Made by a program: the position numbers and the translations under genes. Of a stretch of DNA of 64,000 bases, positions 35,657 to 48,323 are shown piece after piece; within the stretch, counting starts at the first letter, position 1, and every line of letters starts with the position of its first letter. The DNA comes from Whalleya microplaca (Eukaryota > Ascomycota > Sordariomycetes > Xylariales > Xylariaceae), in NCBI GenBank assembly GCA_022497155.1, contig MU385766.1, positions 62,001-126,000 on the forward strand, written 5' to 3'. Below the pieces are notes generated by a model, which was not told where the DNA came from, searched no databases, and saw nothing but the letters and a program-made list of their open reading frames with translations.

Positions 35657-37489
35657 ATGGCACAAGCACAGAATATTTTAAGGACCCCGGAGCCTGACCA
35701 CTCTCATGCTTTGAGTGTGTCGGCTTCGCCATCAACCACCTTCCATTCCCCGCCATCGAGCTTTGGCGGGGCACTTCCAAGACGAGGATTACCCAAACAC
35801 CTGAAGCCCTTCAACACCCAGGATATCAAGATCCTCTTGCTGGAGAATGTCAACCAGAGCGGTAGAGACATCTTGACTGGCCAGGGCTATCAGGTCGAAT
35901 TTCTCAAGAGCTCGTTGCCCGAGGACCAACTGATTGAAAAAATTCGGTGAGCTTTTAGTCATACGTTTTTTACAAAACGCACGTTTCTTAGGTAATTCAT
36001 CATTCTTATTAACGTTAACCGTGTAGAGATGTACACGTCATTGGTATTCGATCCAAGACTAAACTGAATGAGAAAGTCCTTCGAGAAGCGAAGAACCTGT
36101 TGGTAATTGGCTGTTTCTGCATCGGCACCAACCAGGTCAACCTGGAATACGCTGCCCATCATGGAATTGCCGTCTTCAACTCGCCCTTCGCCAATTCCAG
36201 GAGCGTAGCCGAGCTGGTGATCGCAGAGATCATCAGCTTAGCCCGCCAGCTAGGTGACAGGTCCAACGAGATGCATAGGGGCACCTGGAACAAGGTGAGC
36301 AGCAAGTGCTGGGAAATCCGTGGCAAGACACTAGGTATGCACCACCTACCTCCCCTACATCCCCAAAGCCCCAAGCGGACACTAATTACCTGGTAGGCAT
36401 CATTGGGTACGGGCATATTGGCTCGCAGCTGTCTGTTCTTGCTGAGGCTATGGGCATGTCCGTCATATACTACGATGTTGTCAACCTGATGGCGCTTGGC
36501 ACAGCTCGCCAGGTTCCCACCCTCAAGGATCTCCTCAGTGAAGCCGACTTTGTCACTCTGCACGTGCCGGAGCTACCTGAAACTAAAAACATGATCTCGA
36601 CTGCGCAACTTGAGCAGATGAAGGATGGCTCATACCTCATCAACGCCAGCCGTGGTACTGTTGTTGACCTCCCCGCCCTGATCAACGCCATGCGAAACGG
36701 CAAAGTTGCCGGCGCTGCATTGGACGTCTACCCGCAGGAGCCACGCGCGAATGGTGATTACTTCATCAACAACCTGAACGGCTTCGAGGAGGATCTCCGC
36801 AGCCTGAAGAATATCATCCTCACTCCGCATATTGGCGGCAGCACCGAGGAGGCCCAGAGGGCCATTGGTGTTGAAGGTACGGGGTCTTGACTAGGCATAT
36901 CTCCCTGTCGAGGCCATTCGGCTAATTCGAGGATGCTGGTTAGTTGGCGAAGCTCTAGTTCGATACATCAACCTGGGTATCACCCTCGGCAGCGTCAACA
37001 TGCCCGAGGTCAACCTGCGTTCGTTGACCCTCGATGAGCCCAATCACGCACGTGTAAGCAACCCTCTAAGAGGACACTCAACTATGGCAGCCACTAACTA
37101 GGTACCCAAAGGTCATCTACATCCATAACAACGTTCCAGGTGTCCTTCGTAAGGGTTAGTAAAACACCGCACTCGTCGTGGTCAGATTTGGATACTCACA
37201 TTCGTACAGTGAACGAGATTCTTGGCAACCATAATGTCGACAAACAGATCAGTGACAGCAGAGGTGATGTATGTTTTCCAGCCAGCCCCCTACGCTTCGT
37301 TCTGACACTAATTTGTGTAGTTGGCGTATCTCATGGCGGACGTTAGTGACGTCCAAACGAGCGACATCAAGGACATACACGATGCCCTTGAGGCCCTCAG
37401 CTGTAAGTGTTGATCAACCGCATCGTAATGGACTGAAGTCAACTAAGCTTACTCACGCAGCTCGCATTATGACCCGTGTGCTCTACTAG
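35657..37489 (+). CDS. SER3: D-3-phosphoglycerate dehydrogenase
   Basis: Catalyses the NAD-dependent first step of serine synthesis from 3-phosphoglycerate. Eight exons: 35657-35946, 36027-36334, 36397-36876, 36944-37053, 37112-37154, 37210-37268, 37321-37402 and 37461-37489, giving 466 residues (yeast Ser3 has 469). The N-terminal extension (about 1-50) is Ser/Pro-rich as in fungi. The Rossmann motif GIIGYGHIGSQ is at about 200-210. Catalytic elements are visible: GCFCIGTNQVNL, NASRGTVVDLPALI (Arg), AALDVYPQEP (Glu) and LTPHIGGSTEEAQ (His). A C-terminal ACT domain follows (VIYIHNNVPGVLRKVNEIL ... DVSDVQTSDI), the usual site of serine feedback. The 3' half is cut into small exons of 43, 59, 82 and 29 nt. 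The start context is ACCATGG. Confidence 0.95.
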
Positions 37490-39626
37490 GCAGTTCCCTC
37501 AGAAATGCCCAAGAGATGGTATGAGTGTACAAACAGAAAGAAACTTTCGGGAATACGATATTACTTGGAGGTATATAATTCAACTTATGGCATACTGAGT
37601 GTGGAGGGGAAAGTTGCCTACAAAGGGGACAGAAAGGAAAACCGGTTGCATGCCTAGAGAAAAAGGGCGTCGGGTTCAACATAGAAGCCAAAAAAGCATA
37701 GCGGGTAGCATCAAAAACAACTAGAGTGAATGTCTTCTTCATACTCCGCTTTCTAAAAATTTATTTACAGACCATCCCGTTGGGATCGATATTCTTAGAG
37801 CGGCAAGAAGCTGTTGATTTCCGTGATTTTCAACTAGGGTTGTTACCCGGTGAGATAATACTGTCGATCAGTACAGGTGAGAGAGAGAACACCAGGTTCT
37901 GGAAGCAAAAAAAGTAGTATCAATCGATGCTACGAGCTGCCTTTTCTCGTAAAGTTACCTAACCAGTAAGAGGAGCGGTGTGTTATTGGATAGAGCAACA
38001 ACAACATGAAGCTCTTATATAGGTATCCATCTACAACAAGAAAGGTCACAGAAATGAAGAGATAAATCAAACCACAGCTTATATATAGGTATGCAACATG
38101 TAAGCTTATACAATGCATATAATATGTGTAAGTTTAGGAGACTTGTCGTTGGATAAGTTTCAGCCATATATCTAATCTGCAGTGGTGCTGGAGATCTGGG
38201 GAATAGTTTACTGCGTGCGTTGACCTTGACGCGGTTATCCGTGCACCAAGTCCCAACCTCTGTCCAGAACTCGCGGGATCTCCCCTACCCCCCCTGCATA
38301 TGTGCCTGCTTCGTCTATTTCGTGCGGTGCACAGAACGTTTCGACGTTTCACAGCTTTGGGGATTTCATATATTAGCGATCTTTAAAAGCCGAGCTAAAC
38401 TGTAAAAGGTAAAAAGAGAAAACAAATGGTACTATGTACCTCTCATATGTCCATGTTTTAAGGTTCTTTCAACAGCTGCCAAGGGCCCTACTTGACTGAA
38501 CCTTCTTTTCTTTCTTTTCGTATGACATAGACGGTCAGACCTGTCAAGGTCAAACTAAACTGGATCTAGATCGATATTTGGTGCCATTTAAACAAGTAGG
38601 CTAACCATAACCTGTTGTATTGTTGTATGTGCGGATGCATGTAATGTAATGGGATGTAATGGCTACCTATGAATGATACATAGCGAGCTACATAGTACGA
38701 CTATCTACGCATAGTGGGTGCCTCGGTCAGTCCCATTGATAGGTTCAGTTGGCAGATTCTGGTTCCTCCATCGACGTGCCACGGCAGCACCACGAAAATG
38801 GACCTTGCAGAGGTGCAGACTGGGTGCAGACTGGCAGAGACTTGCAGTGTTGACGCTTTGTCGGTGAGTGCACGCGCATTCTGCAGGAGAAGGGAGAACT
38901 GAAACGTGAAAGGTAATGTGTACATGCACTCACCGTGCGACATATACTAAATGGTAAGTCACTAGTACCTAGTGTGGAAAGCAAACGCGCTAGGCCCAGT
39001 TTTGGCGGAAGATTGAATGGCTGGAAAGGACCCTTTTTGACCCCTGTCACTTGTCTGCTAGGCCGAAGCGGGTAAGGCGTGCTCCCTTTATCCCCCCAAA
39101 ATTCATGGGCACCAGAGGGAAGGCTGGTTCTATCTACTTGCTAGTTGACCTCTCTCCTGCTGGACCGGCCACTGGACCACCTCTGGACCACTGGACCTCC
39201 ATACCTACTGCCTACCACCTACCATAACCCGAGCAGCTGAGCTATGTTCGACTTCCCCATGACAGACGGTATCGGTATTGCACTGATAAAATTCATCATC
39301 ACATTTTCCGCGGCCGTGAATTATTCCTGCCGTCTTCGCTGAACTGCGACACACACACACACACCAGATACCCTCACCTCAGTCTCTTCTTCTTCTTCTT
39401 CTTTCTTCCCACCCATTCAGTGGCTGCAGGCCAACCTCTTTCAGTAAATCACTTTGGTCTGTCTGTCTGTTTCCGCCCACCCAACCCAATACAATACCAA
39501 TTCAATACGGATGCCTCGTGCTATCGCTTCCCCCTGAGTGCCCCGACGTCCTCTTCCACCCCTCTCGAGACGAGACAAACCCTACCAACTTTTTAGTCCT
39601 CGAGCCGAAGTCACAAACAGCCTCCC
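37490..39626. other. SER3-MYO2 intergenic region
   Basis: 2.1 kb with no credible gene. The MYO2-proximal part is a probable promoter and leader. It has four copies of TGGACC at 39161-39197, a (CA)n run at 39350-39363, a (TTC)n run at 39388-39402 and CTGTCTGTCTGT at about 39457. The part nearer SER3 is AT-rich without distinct features. Confidence 0.5.
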
Positions 39627-42600
39627 ATGTCGCATAGCTACGATGTCGGTACGAGAGCTTGGCAGCCGGATGCCACCGAGGGTTGGGTGGCATCTGAGGT
39701 TGTCAAGAAAAGCGTCGATGGCGATAAGGTGACCTTGGTCTTCAAACTCGAAAATGAAGAGGTATGCGAATCCTGAATCCTGAATCTTCCGCTATTTGGA
39801 AGGCCTTCTATTCCGATCAAGCTGACCACCAACTCGCAATCTAGACCAAGACTGTACAGCTCTCTACGGAGGCTTTGCAGGATAGCAATGACCCGTCTTT
39901 GCCGCCGCTGATGAACCCTGCTATGCTCGAAGCCAGCGATGACCTGACGAATCTGTCTCATCTCAATGAGCCAGCTGGTACGTAGCATATCGCGATCTTC
40001 TACACCCCTGCTCTGTTCTCTTGCTAACCCATGATCATCATGACTACAGTACTTCAAGCTATCCGCCTCCGATACGCCCAAAAAGAGATCTACACGTACA
40101 GTGGTATAGTGCTAATAGCTACAAATCCCTTCGCTCGAGTCGACTCTCTCTATGTCCCAGACATGATACAGATTTATACCGGCAAGCAGAGGGAGACACA
40201 GGCGCCCCATTTGTTTGCCATTGCCGAGGAGGCCTTCATGTGAATATGCTCAACTGCTAGCATTAAGTTCCTATGTGCATGTATGGCTAATACAAGATAT
40301 TAGGAAAATGGTGAAAGACGGTAAGAATCAGACTGTTGTGGTTTCGGGAGAGTCTGGTGCTGGAAAGACTGTCAGTGCAAAGTATATCATGCGATACTTC
40401 GCTACGAGAGAATCCCCAGACAACCCGGGTACTCGGACCAGGAAGGGCGCCGAAGCGATGAGCGAGACCGAAGAGCAGATCCTGGCGACCAATCCCATCA
40501 TGGAAGCCTTCGGAAACGCCAAAACGACACGGAACGATAACTCGTCCCGGTTTGGAAAGTACATTGAGATCATGTTTGACAACAAGACAAATATTATCGG
40601 TGCTAGGATTCGGACATATCTTCTCGAACGGTCAAGATTAGTCTTCCAGCCCCTGAAGGAGAGGAACTATCATATTTTCTACCAGTTCTTGGCTGGGGCC
40701 ACGGAAAAGGAGCGACAGGAGCTTACCCTCCTGCCGGTTGAGCAGTTCGACTATCTGAATCAGGGCGGCGCCCCAATCATAGAGGGCTTCGATGATAAAG
40801 CCGAATTCTTGGCCACCAAGGCCTCGCTCAAGACCATCGGCGTTGACGAGACTCAACAGTCCGGCATCTTCAATCTTCTTGCTGGTCTGCTACACCTGGG
40901 AAATGTTAAGATCACCGCCTCCAGGAATGATAGCGTGTTGGCCCCAACAGAGCCGTCTTTAGAGAAAGCTTGTGCTATTCTTGGTATCGACGCGACCAAC
41001 TTCGCCAAATGGATTGTGAAGAAGCAGCTTGTCACCCGTGGCGAGAAGATTGTCTCAAATCTGACGCAGCAACAAGCTCTAGTTGTGCGCGACTCGGTTG
41101 CCAAGTTCATCTACTCAAGTTTGTTTGACTGGTTGGTAGAGGTTATCAACAGGAGTCTGGCTAGCGATGCGGTCTTGAGCCGTGTTGCCTCCTTCATCGG
41201 TGTCCTTGATATTTACGGTTTCGAGCACTTCGCCAAGAACTCCTTCGAGCAGTTCTGTATCAACTACGCCAATGAGAAGCTGCAGCAACAGTTCAATTCG
41301 CATGTGTTCCGCCTCGAACAGGAGGAGTATGTGCGAGAGCAAATCGACTGGACTTTCATCGACTTCTCTGACAATCAGCCATGTATTGATTTGATTGAGG
41401 GTAAACTGGGTATTTTGTCGCTTCTTGATGAAGAATCGAGGTTGCCTATGGGCACGGACGACCAGTTTGTCACCAAGCTCCATCACAACTTTGCCGCCGA
41501 CAAGAACAAGTTCTACAAGAAACCCCGGTTTGGAAAGTCTTCATTCACTGTTCGCCATTACGCTATCGACGTCACATACGAGTCGGAAGGGTTCATTGAG
41601 AAGAACAGGGATACAGTGCCCGATGAGCACATGGAGATTCTTCGTGCTTCGACAAACAAGTTCATGAGCCGAGTGCTTGCTGCAGCGTCGGCCGTTCGTG
41701 AAAAAGATGTTGCCGCTTCTAGTTCTGCTGTAGCCAAGCCTACGCCAGGAAGAAAGATAGGAGTTGCTGTTAACCGCAAGCCAACCCTCGGCGGCATTTT
41801 CCGCTCTTCACTGATCGAGCTGATGACTACCATCGGAAACACCAATGTCCATTATATCAGATGTATTAAGCCGAACGAGGCCAAGGTCGCATGGCACTTC
41901 GAAGGTCCCATGGTCCTCAGCCAGCTGAGAGCTTGTGGTGTTCTCGAAACTATCCGCATTAGTTGTGCCGGTTATCCAGGTCGTTGGACCTACGAAGAGT
42001 TCGCTCTGCGATATTATCTTCTGATACCGTCCACCCAATGGCAGACAGAAATCCGACAACTGGTGAAGGAGATTCTCGCACATGCACTTGGTTCGCTTTC
42101 AAAGACGGGAACCGATAGTTACCAACTGGGTTTGACCAAGATCTTCTTCCGCGCGGGTATGTTGGCTCACCTGGAGAACATGCGCCAAAACCGCATGAGC
42201 GGGGCTGCCATCATGATCCAGAAGAATCTCAAGGCCAAGTACTACCGTCGCAAGTATCTCGAGGCAAGACAAGCTATCGTCACTTTCCAATCCCTCAGCC
42301 GAGCCTACACGACTCGAAAAAAGGCGCAGGAGCTTCGCACGGTCAAGGCTGCAACTACAATCCAGAGGGTATGGAAAGGGTACAAGCAACGCAAATCGTT
42401 TTTACGGATTCGCAACAACGTTATACTCGTGCAGGCTGTTGCCAAGGGTTATCTGCGAAGAAAAGAGATTATGGAAACTCGTGTGGGCAATGCGGTTATC
42501 CTAATCCAACGAGTGTGGCGATCGAGACGGGAGCTCAAGTCTTGGAGGAATTACCGCAAGAAGGCAGTTTTGGTTCAAAGTCTATGGCGCGGAAAGGTCG

Positions 42601-44748
42601 CGAGGAGGTCATACAAGAAGGTCCGCGAGGAAGCTCGCGATCTCAAGCAGATCTCGTACAAGCTGGAAAACAAGGTCGTCGAACTGACGCAGTCACTGGG
42701 TACAATGAAGAGCCAAAACAAGACCCTGCTCAGCCAGATCGAAAGCTACGAGGGTCAAATCAAATCGTGGAAGACTCGTCACAATGCCCTCGAGACGCGG
42801 TCGAAGGAGCTCCAGGCGGAAGCCAACCAGGCCGGTATTGCTGTTGCCAAACTGCAGGCGATGGAAGAAGACATGAAGAAGCTGCAACACAACTTCGACG
42901 AATCCACGCAAAACGTCAAGAGGATGCAGGAAGAAGAACGAGAATTAAAAGAGTCTCTTCGCAACGCAAACCAAGATTTGGAACGGATTCGCCAAGAGAC
43001 GGCAGAGCACGAGAGCGAGAAGACAACACTGCGGGAACAGTTGGCGCAGATGGCAGAGGAGCTCGAGACAGCCAAACGGGCTGGCCCTGTCAACGGAGAA
43101 CTCACCAACGGCAACGGCATAACTCCGCCCGTCAACGGCTTAATCAACCTAGTCTCATCCAAGAAACCCAAACGGCGGAGCGCGGGTATGGAGCCCAGTG
43201 GCATGGATCGCTTCAGCGCAGCCTACAATCCTCGCCCCGTGTCCATGGCTATCACCGGCGGGTACGGCCGCCCTGGCGCTACTTTCATTCCAGGAGCAGA
43301 CAGTATTGAGGTGGAACTGGAGAACCTACTTGCCGACGAGGATGGCCTGAACGAGGAGGTCACCATGGGTCTAATCAAGAACCTAAAGATCCCATCACCA
43401 AACACAAACCCACCGCCCTCGGACAAGGAGGTTCTCTTCCCATCCTATCTTATTAATCTCGTCACGTCTGAGATGTGGAACAACGGATTCGTTAAAGAAT
43501 CTGAGAGGTTCTTGGCAAACGTGATGCAGTCGATTCAACACGAGGTCATGCATTATGATGGCGAAGACACCATTAACCCTGGTGCCTTCTGGCTGTCCAA
43601 CGTGCACGAGATGCTCTCTTTCGTTTTCCTAGCCGAGGATTGGTACGAGGCGCAGAAGACGGACAATTATGAGTATGACCGACTGCTGGAAATCGTCAAG
43701 CACGATCTGGAGAGCTTGGAGTTCAACATCTACCACACCTGGATGAAGATTCTCAAGAAGAAGCTGCACAAGATGATCATCCCAGCTATCATTGAGTCTC
43801 AATCACTGCCCGGCTTTGTCACGAATGAAAGTAACAGATTCCTTGGCAAGCTGCTGCAGACGAACTCAGCACCTGCCTACAGCATGGATAACCTGCTTAG
43901 CCTGCTGAACAACGTCTTCAGGGCGATGAAGGCCTATTACCTCGAGGACAGTATCATCACCCAGACTGTCACAGAGCTCCTCCGATTGGTTGGTGTCACG
44001 GCATTCAATGATCTGCTCATGCGGCGAAATTTCCTCTCGTGGAAGCGAGGTCTGCAAATTAACTACAACATCACCCGAATTGAGGAGTGGTGCAAGAGTC
44101 ATGATATGCCCGAAGGCACCTTACAGCTTGAGCATCTGATGGTAAGTTGATTGAAGACAGGTTCAATCCGCGTTTACTACTGTGATGGCTAACCGTCCTC
44201 TTAGCAAGCAACTAAGCTTCTACAACTTAAGAAGGCGACCTTGAACGATATAGAGATTATCCAGGACATCTGCTGGATGTAAGTGTAGTCGGCTGTACCC
44301 ATTGTATAGCCAGTCAACTAATTATATCATGCAGGCTCTCTCCCAACCAGATTCAGAAGTTGCTCAACCAGTACCTTGTGGCAGATTACGAACAGCCAAT
44401 CAACGGAGAAATCATGAAGGCTGTAGCGTCGAGAGTGAGCGAGAAGAGCGACGTTCTCTTGTTGCAAGCTGTAGATATGGATGACAGTGGTCCTTACGAG
44501 ATTGCGGACCCACGAGCAATTACTGCTCTAGAAACGTATACACCGTCCTGTAAGTTGGCATCGCTCCATCCTTAAACGGAACTAGGCTAACCTAAGCTCG
44601 CACAGGGTTGCAAACGCCTCGACTAAAGAGACTAGCCGAGATAGTATCTGCTCAGGCTATTGCTCAACAGGAGAAGATGGAGGCGGACGAATACGAGGGT
44701 AATGGTGAGCTAGCCGAGATCGATGAGGTCGAGGTCGATGATGCGTAG
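39627..44748 (+). CDS. MYO2: Class V myosin heavy chain (Myo2/Myo5)
   Basis: An actin motor for organelle and vesicle transport to sites of polar growth. Seven exons (39627-39761, 39845-39977, 40050-40239, 40304-44141, 44205-44278, 44335-44549, 44606-44748) give 1575 residues; yeast Myo2 has 1574. The N-terminal SH3-like region contains TRAWQPDATEGWVASEV. The motor has P-loop GESGAGKT (168-175), NPIMEAFGNAKTTRNDNSSRFGK (switch I), LDIYGFEHF (switch II), IRCIKPNE and LRACGVLETIRIS. Six IQ motifs lie at about 780-927, a coiled coil at about 930-1075, and a C-terminal cargo-binding dilute domain at about 1240-1520 (LINLVTSEMWNNGFVKE, FNIYHTWMK, LLRLVGVTAFNDLLMRRNFLSWKRGLQINYN region). Nearly the whole motor and tail sit in one 3.8-kb exon. 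The tail ends in an acidic EIDEVEVDDA. Confidence 0.95.
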
Positions 44749-45512
44749 AGCGGCACCATGACCTCGGGGTTTCCAGGGTGCTACTTACAATCGATCCGGA
44801 TTGCCTGACGGCTACCGTCAAGGAATTTGATCGGAGTATGATTAGACGGCAGCACTTTACGGGACCGTTTGTGTGGGTGCGCGGTCGGGGGGACGAAGAA
44901 CGAGAGAACTGAGAACTGAGTCATGACGAAATTGATCATGTTCGGGCGAGCTTAGAGGGGGGAGACACCTGAATGGATATCAAGGCATGATGATTGAACT
45001 AGAAAAGCTCACGCGGCGGACCAAACGGATCCGGGCGTTGGAAGCTGCTTTTTTGTGGTTGTTGTTAAGGCCTGGGGCCCAGGAGGGTGTATTAAAAGAG
45101 AAGATACTGTAGCATCTAGGCATATGGCTGTAAAAATTCATCATCAGGGGCAGCGGTCCCCTTCATCTCGTCACAACCTCTTATTCACTCTCGCATTGGA
45201 GTTCGCCAGTCCTGAAGGCTGAAAATTTGGGCTATAAGAAGTTCACTTTGGGATTATAGTTGCGTGCACGTGACCAAGCCTAAAATCTGGAAGTACGTAG
45301 GGCAAAGTATATCCCAATCAACATTTCACAAACCGACCAACTCGAGTAATTTGAGAAACTATCTCTTTTTCCTTGACATTCGACATTTGCAGTGTTTTCA
45401 TCTGGCTCATTGCATCTGCACGGAAAGCGTGTGCGTGGCTACAGTTGCAAGGGTGTAAAAAGCCACCGGTACAGAACTGGGTTAGGGCCTGAAAACTTGA
45501 AGAAAAGGAACA
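44749..45512. other. MYO2-FAP7 intergenic region
   Basis: 764 bp comprising the MYO2 3' flank and the FAP7 promoter. No reading frame of interest and no distinct repeat. Confidence 0.5.
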
Positions 45513-46450
45513 ATGCGCACCAACCCAAACATCATCATCACGGGCACGCCCGGGGTGGGCAAGACCACGCACTGCGAGACGCTGGCGGAGAAAACCGGCC
45601 TCAGACACGTCTCGGTGAACCAGATCGTCAAGGACAAGGAGTGCCACGAGGGCTGGGACGAGGAGTTTATGAGCTGGATCGTGGACGAGGATAAGGTGAG
45701 TGAGATTGTGAGGGCTGTGGGCGGGTGAGTGAGTGAGTGGGTGAGTGCGCATCGCCTGCTTACTTACTCATGCCTACCTTACCTACTTAAACTATCCTTC
45801 CTCTTCTCGTTGTCTTATGATTCTTCTCTCGCGTGGTATGGTAGTTACAGTGTGTAGAAGAACGAGAAAGGCGAACGTATAGGACGAAAAGAGGATGAAA
45901 AATCTAATGATATCTATGACATGAGTATGTGCGGGCATTTCACTTACAAGAACGGATGGCCCAGTTACTCGATACCATCGAAGAGGACGCAAAGGCGGGC
46001 GGCTGCATCATAGATTGGCACGCCTGCGACCTGTTTCCGCAGAGCTGGATCGACCTCGTCGTCGTGCTGAGGGTGGACTCGAAGACGCTTTACGACCGGT
46101 TAGCCGCGAGGTGAGTACCTGCCCACCCACGTACATTTACAATCACGATCATCACTTTCATCATTCTCTCTACCCACTTACTCACTCACTCACACATTCT
46201 CTCCTTATCTCGTGAGACTGACTGGACTGCTGCTAGGAAATATCCCGAGGCGAAGCTGCAGGAGAACCTGGACTCGGAGATCATGGAGGTGCTGCTGCAG
46301 GAGGCGCGGGACTCGTACGACGAGCAGATCGTCGTCGAGCTCACGAGCAACACGACGGACGAGATGGAGAGCAACGTCGAGCGCATCGAGGCGTGGATCG
46401 CGCAGTGGAAGAAAGATCATAATGAGGATGATCACGATGGCGGACAGTAG
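45513..46450 (+). CDS. FAP7: Adenylate kinase 6-type NTPase Fap7
   Basis: Fap7 (human AK6/hCINAP) is a small nuclear NTPase that acts with Rps14 in the last step of 20S pre-rRNA to 18S maturation. Three exons (45513-45695, 45965-46110, 46237-46450) give 180 residues. Motifs: Walker A GTPGVGKTT (11-19), HVSVNQIVKD, DWHACDLFPQSWIDLVVVLR (the conserved DxHxxDxFP block), LYDRLAARKYPEAKLQENLDSEIMEV and EARDSYDEQIVVELTSN, the family's C-terminal signature. The tail is acidic (NEDDHDGG). Exon 2 was set by the acceptor CCCAG before TTACTCGATACC, which restores the conserved LLD helix; an earlier AAG acceptor would add residues absent from the family. The two introns contain complementary GTGA/TCAC repeats (see findings). 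Confidence 0.93.
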
Positions 46451-47148
46451 TTAGGGCTACCCTATGGAGAGATAGATATGTTTAGATATACCTACATATG
46501 ATGATGAGGAAAAATGCAACGAAGATACCCCCATGTTACATGCTATGAGATTTATGTACATCTGAAGCTAGATACAACATGGCTATGACTTGATCTGTAG
46601 TGAATCTAAACACATAACAACATCAGGCATTGCTGAAGATAGGGCGTTTTACAGGGTAGACTGGCTTCGGTTTTGTTACTGTATGTACAACGTTCTTTCG
46701 TGAAGACAGGCTTAGAGCCCCTCCAATCATAGCTAGCGACTGCTGAAATCTAGCAGATTTTAGTGCTCTGGCTAGGGTCAGCCTCACTACGCCAAGACGT
46801 ACCAGAGACCCCTAAAAACTGACATCGCTGCTGCTACTAACTCCATACATCAGGTTGCATGTCACCGAACTCGTCACGCCGAAGAATAATCTGTACGACT
46901 GGGCTCAATCTTTTCACAATATAGTGATTTCGACGAATATAAGAACTCATACCTACCCAGACATAAGGGGAGAGTCAGTCAATCATATGTTACATGCGCC
47001 GAACTTCTGCTAATGGTATAAAGATTTTCTCATTTGGGCAACTAAGCTACTTTCAAATATAACTCTTACAATTCTACAATTTATATCTCATACTCGCAAG
47101 AGAGCTAGAGAACGGATAAAGTCGTATCCATACACCAGAAACATAGCC
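46451..47148. other. FAP7-HAM1 intergenic region
   Basis: 698 bp of AT-rich DNA comprising the FAP7 3' flank and the HAM1 promoter. Nothing further is seen. Confidence 0.5.
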
Positions 47149-48323
47149 ATGGCCGCAAGTACGCCGGTAGTCAACTTCATAACGGGCAATGCCAACAAGC
47201 TGGTCGAAGTAAAGGCAATCCTCGAGCCGACCATTACGGTGCAGAGCCAGTCGGTGGACTTGCCCGAGATCCAAGGCACGCTTGAGGAGGTGACTCTCGG
47301 TGCGTGTTAACCATTTATTTAATGACTACTTCGATCGGACGTCTTGGCTAGCACAGGACTTACATATGCACACACACACACACACACACACACTCTCTCT
47401 CTCTCTCTCTCTCTCATATGTATATGTGTATATATGACACACAAAACATATTATCTATAAGAAGTATGGATACATATACTAACTCTGGGGTTTTCTATAT
47501 AGAAAAGTGCCGCGTAGCAGCAGACCAAGTCGGCGGCCCCGTGCTCGTCGAGGACACATGCCTATGCTTCGACGCACTGAACGGGCTTCCGGGACCTTAC
47601 ATGTACGTAACCCTCCTACTCCCTTTATGCTCCCATTCTTCCACCCCCTTTATTATCCTTATCCATCGTCTAGAGTCTCGAGCGTAGACGACACACACAA
47701 ACAAGCAGTCATAGTAGCGGGTAGCTGATTAGACGTGGTTCCAGCAAGTGGTTCATGAAGTCCATCGGCCACGTCGGCCTCAACAACCTGCTGGCGGCGT
47801 ACGACGACAAGTCGGCCCAGGCCGTCTGCACCTTCGGCTTCTCCAAGGGCCCCGGCCACGAGCCGATCCTGTTCCAGGGCCGGACGCACGTCAGTCGGCT
47901 CCTTCCCCCCCTGTCCCTCTTTAAATACATGAGAGAGAGAGAGAGAGAGACGCAGACGGCAGCGACTAACGGTGGGAACTATATAGGGCAAGATCGTGCC
48001 GGCGAGGGGACCGACTAACTTCGGTATGTCGTAGTGACCAAGTAACTAAATGACTGTCAGACTGACTAAGTGATTGATTAGGCTGGGATCCGATATTCGA
48101 ATACGAAGGCCAGACGTAAGTTTTTTCTTCTTTCCACTCACTCTCTTGCACCCATCTCTCTTTTTCTCTATCTATATAGTATATATATACATTCGAACGA
48201 CCAAAACTTACACCCACCGACAGCTACGCCGAGATGGACAAGGTGGAGAAGAACAAGATCTCGCACCGGTTCAAGGCCCTCGAGAAGCTCCGGGCGTGGA
48301 TCGAGGGCGGCATGAAGGAGTGA
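47149..48323 (+). CDS. HAM1: Inosine triphosphate pyrophosphatase (Ham1/ITPase)
   Basis: Hydrolyses ITP, dITP and XTP to monophosphates and so keeps deaminated purines out of DNA and RNA. Six exons (47149-47299, 47503-47602, 47745-47889, 47987-48023, 48082-48115, 48224-48323) give 188 residues, normal for the family. Motifs: [16 protein letters not shown] (substrate-binding N-terminus), [33 protein letters not shown] (catalytic Asp), [39 protein letters not shown] and [12 protein letters not shown]. Exons 4 and 5 are only 37 and 34 nt. Introns 1 and 3 carry microsatellites that are complementary to each other. The start CCATGG context is good. Confidence 0.95.
47369..47414. repeat. (CA)12(CT)11 compound microsatellite in HAM1 intron 1
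   Basis: A CA run at 47369-47392 joins directly to a CT run at 47393-47414. Both lie inside the 203-nt first intron of HAM1, by far the longest of that gene. Confidence 0.95.
47931..47950. repeat. (GA)10 microsatellite in HAM1 intron 3
   Basis: A perfect GA run inside the third intron, complementary to the CT run at 47393-47414 of intron 1. Confidence 0.95.

Noticed and set aside
42371..43309. 312-codon plus-strand open frame
   Set aside because: An alternate frame inside the MYO2 IQ and coiled-coil exon, with no domain.
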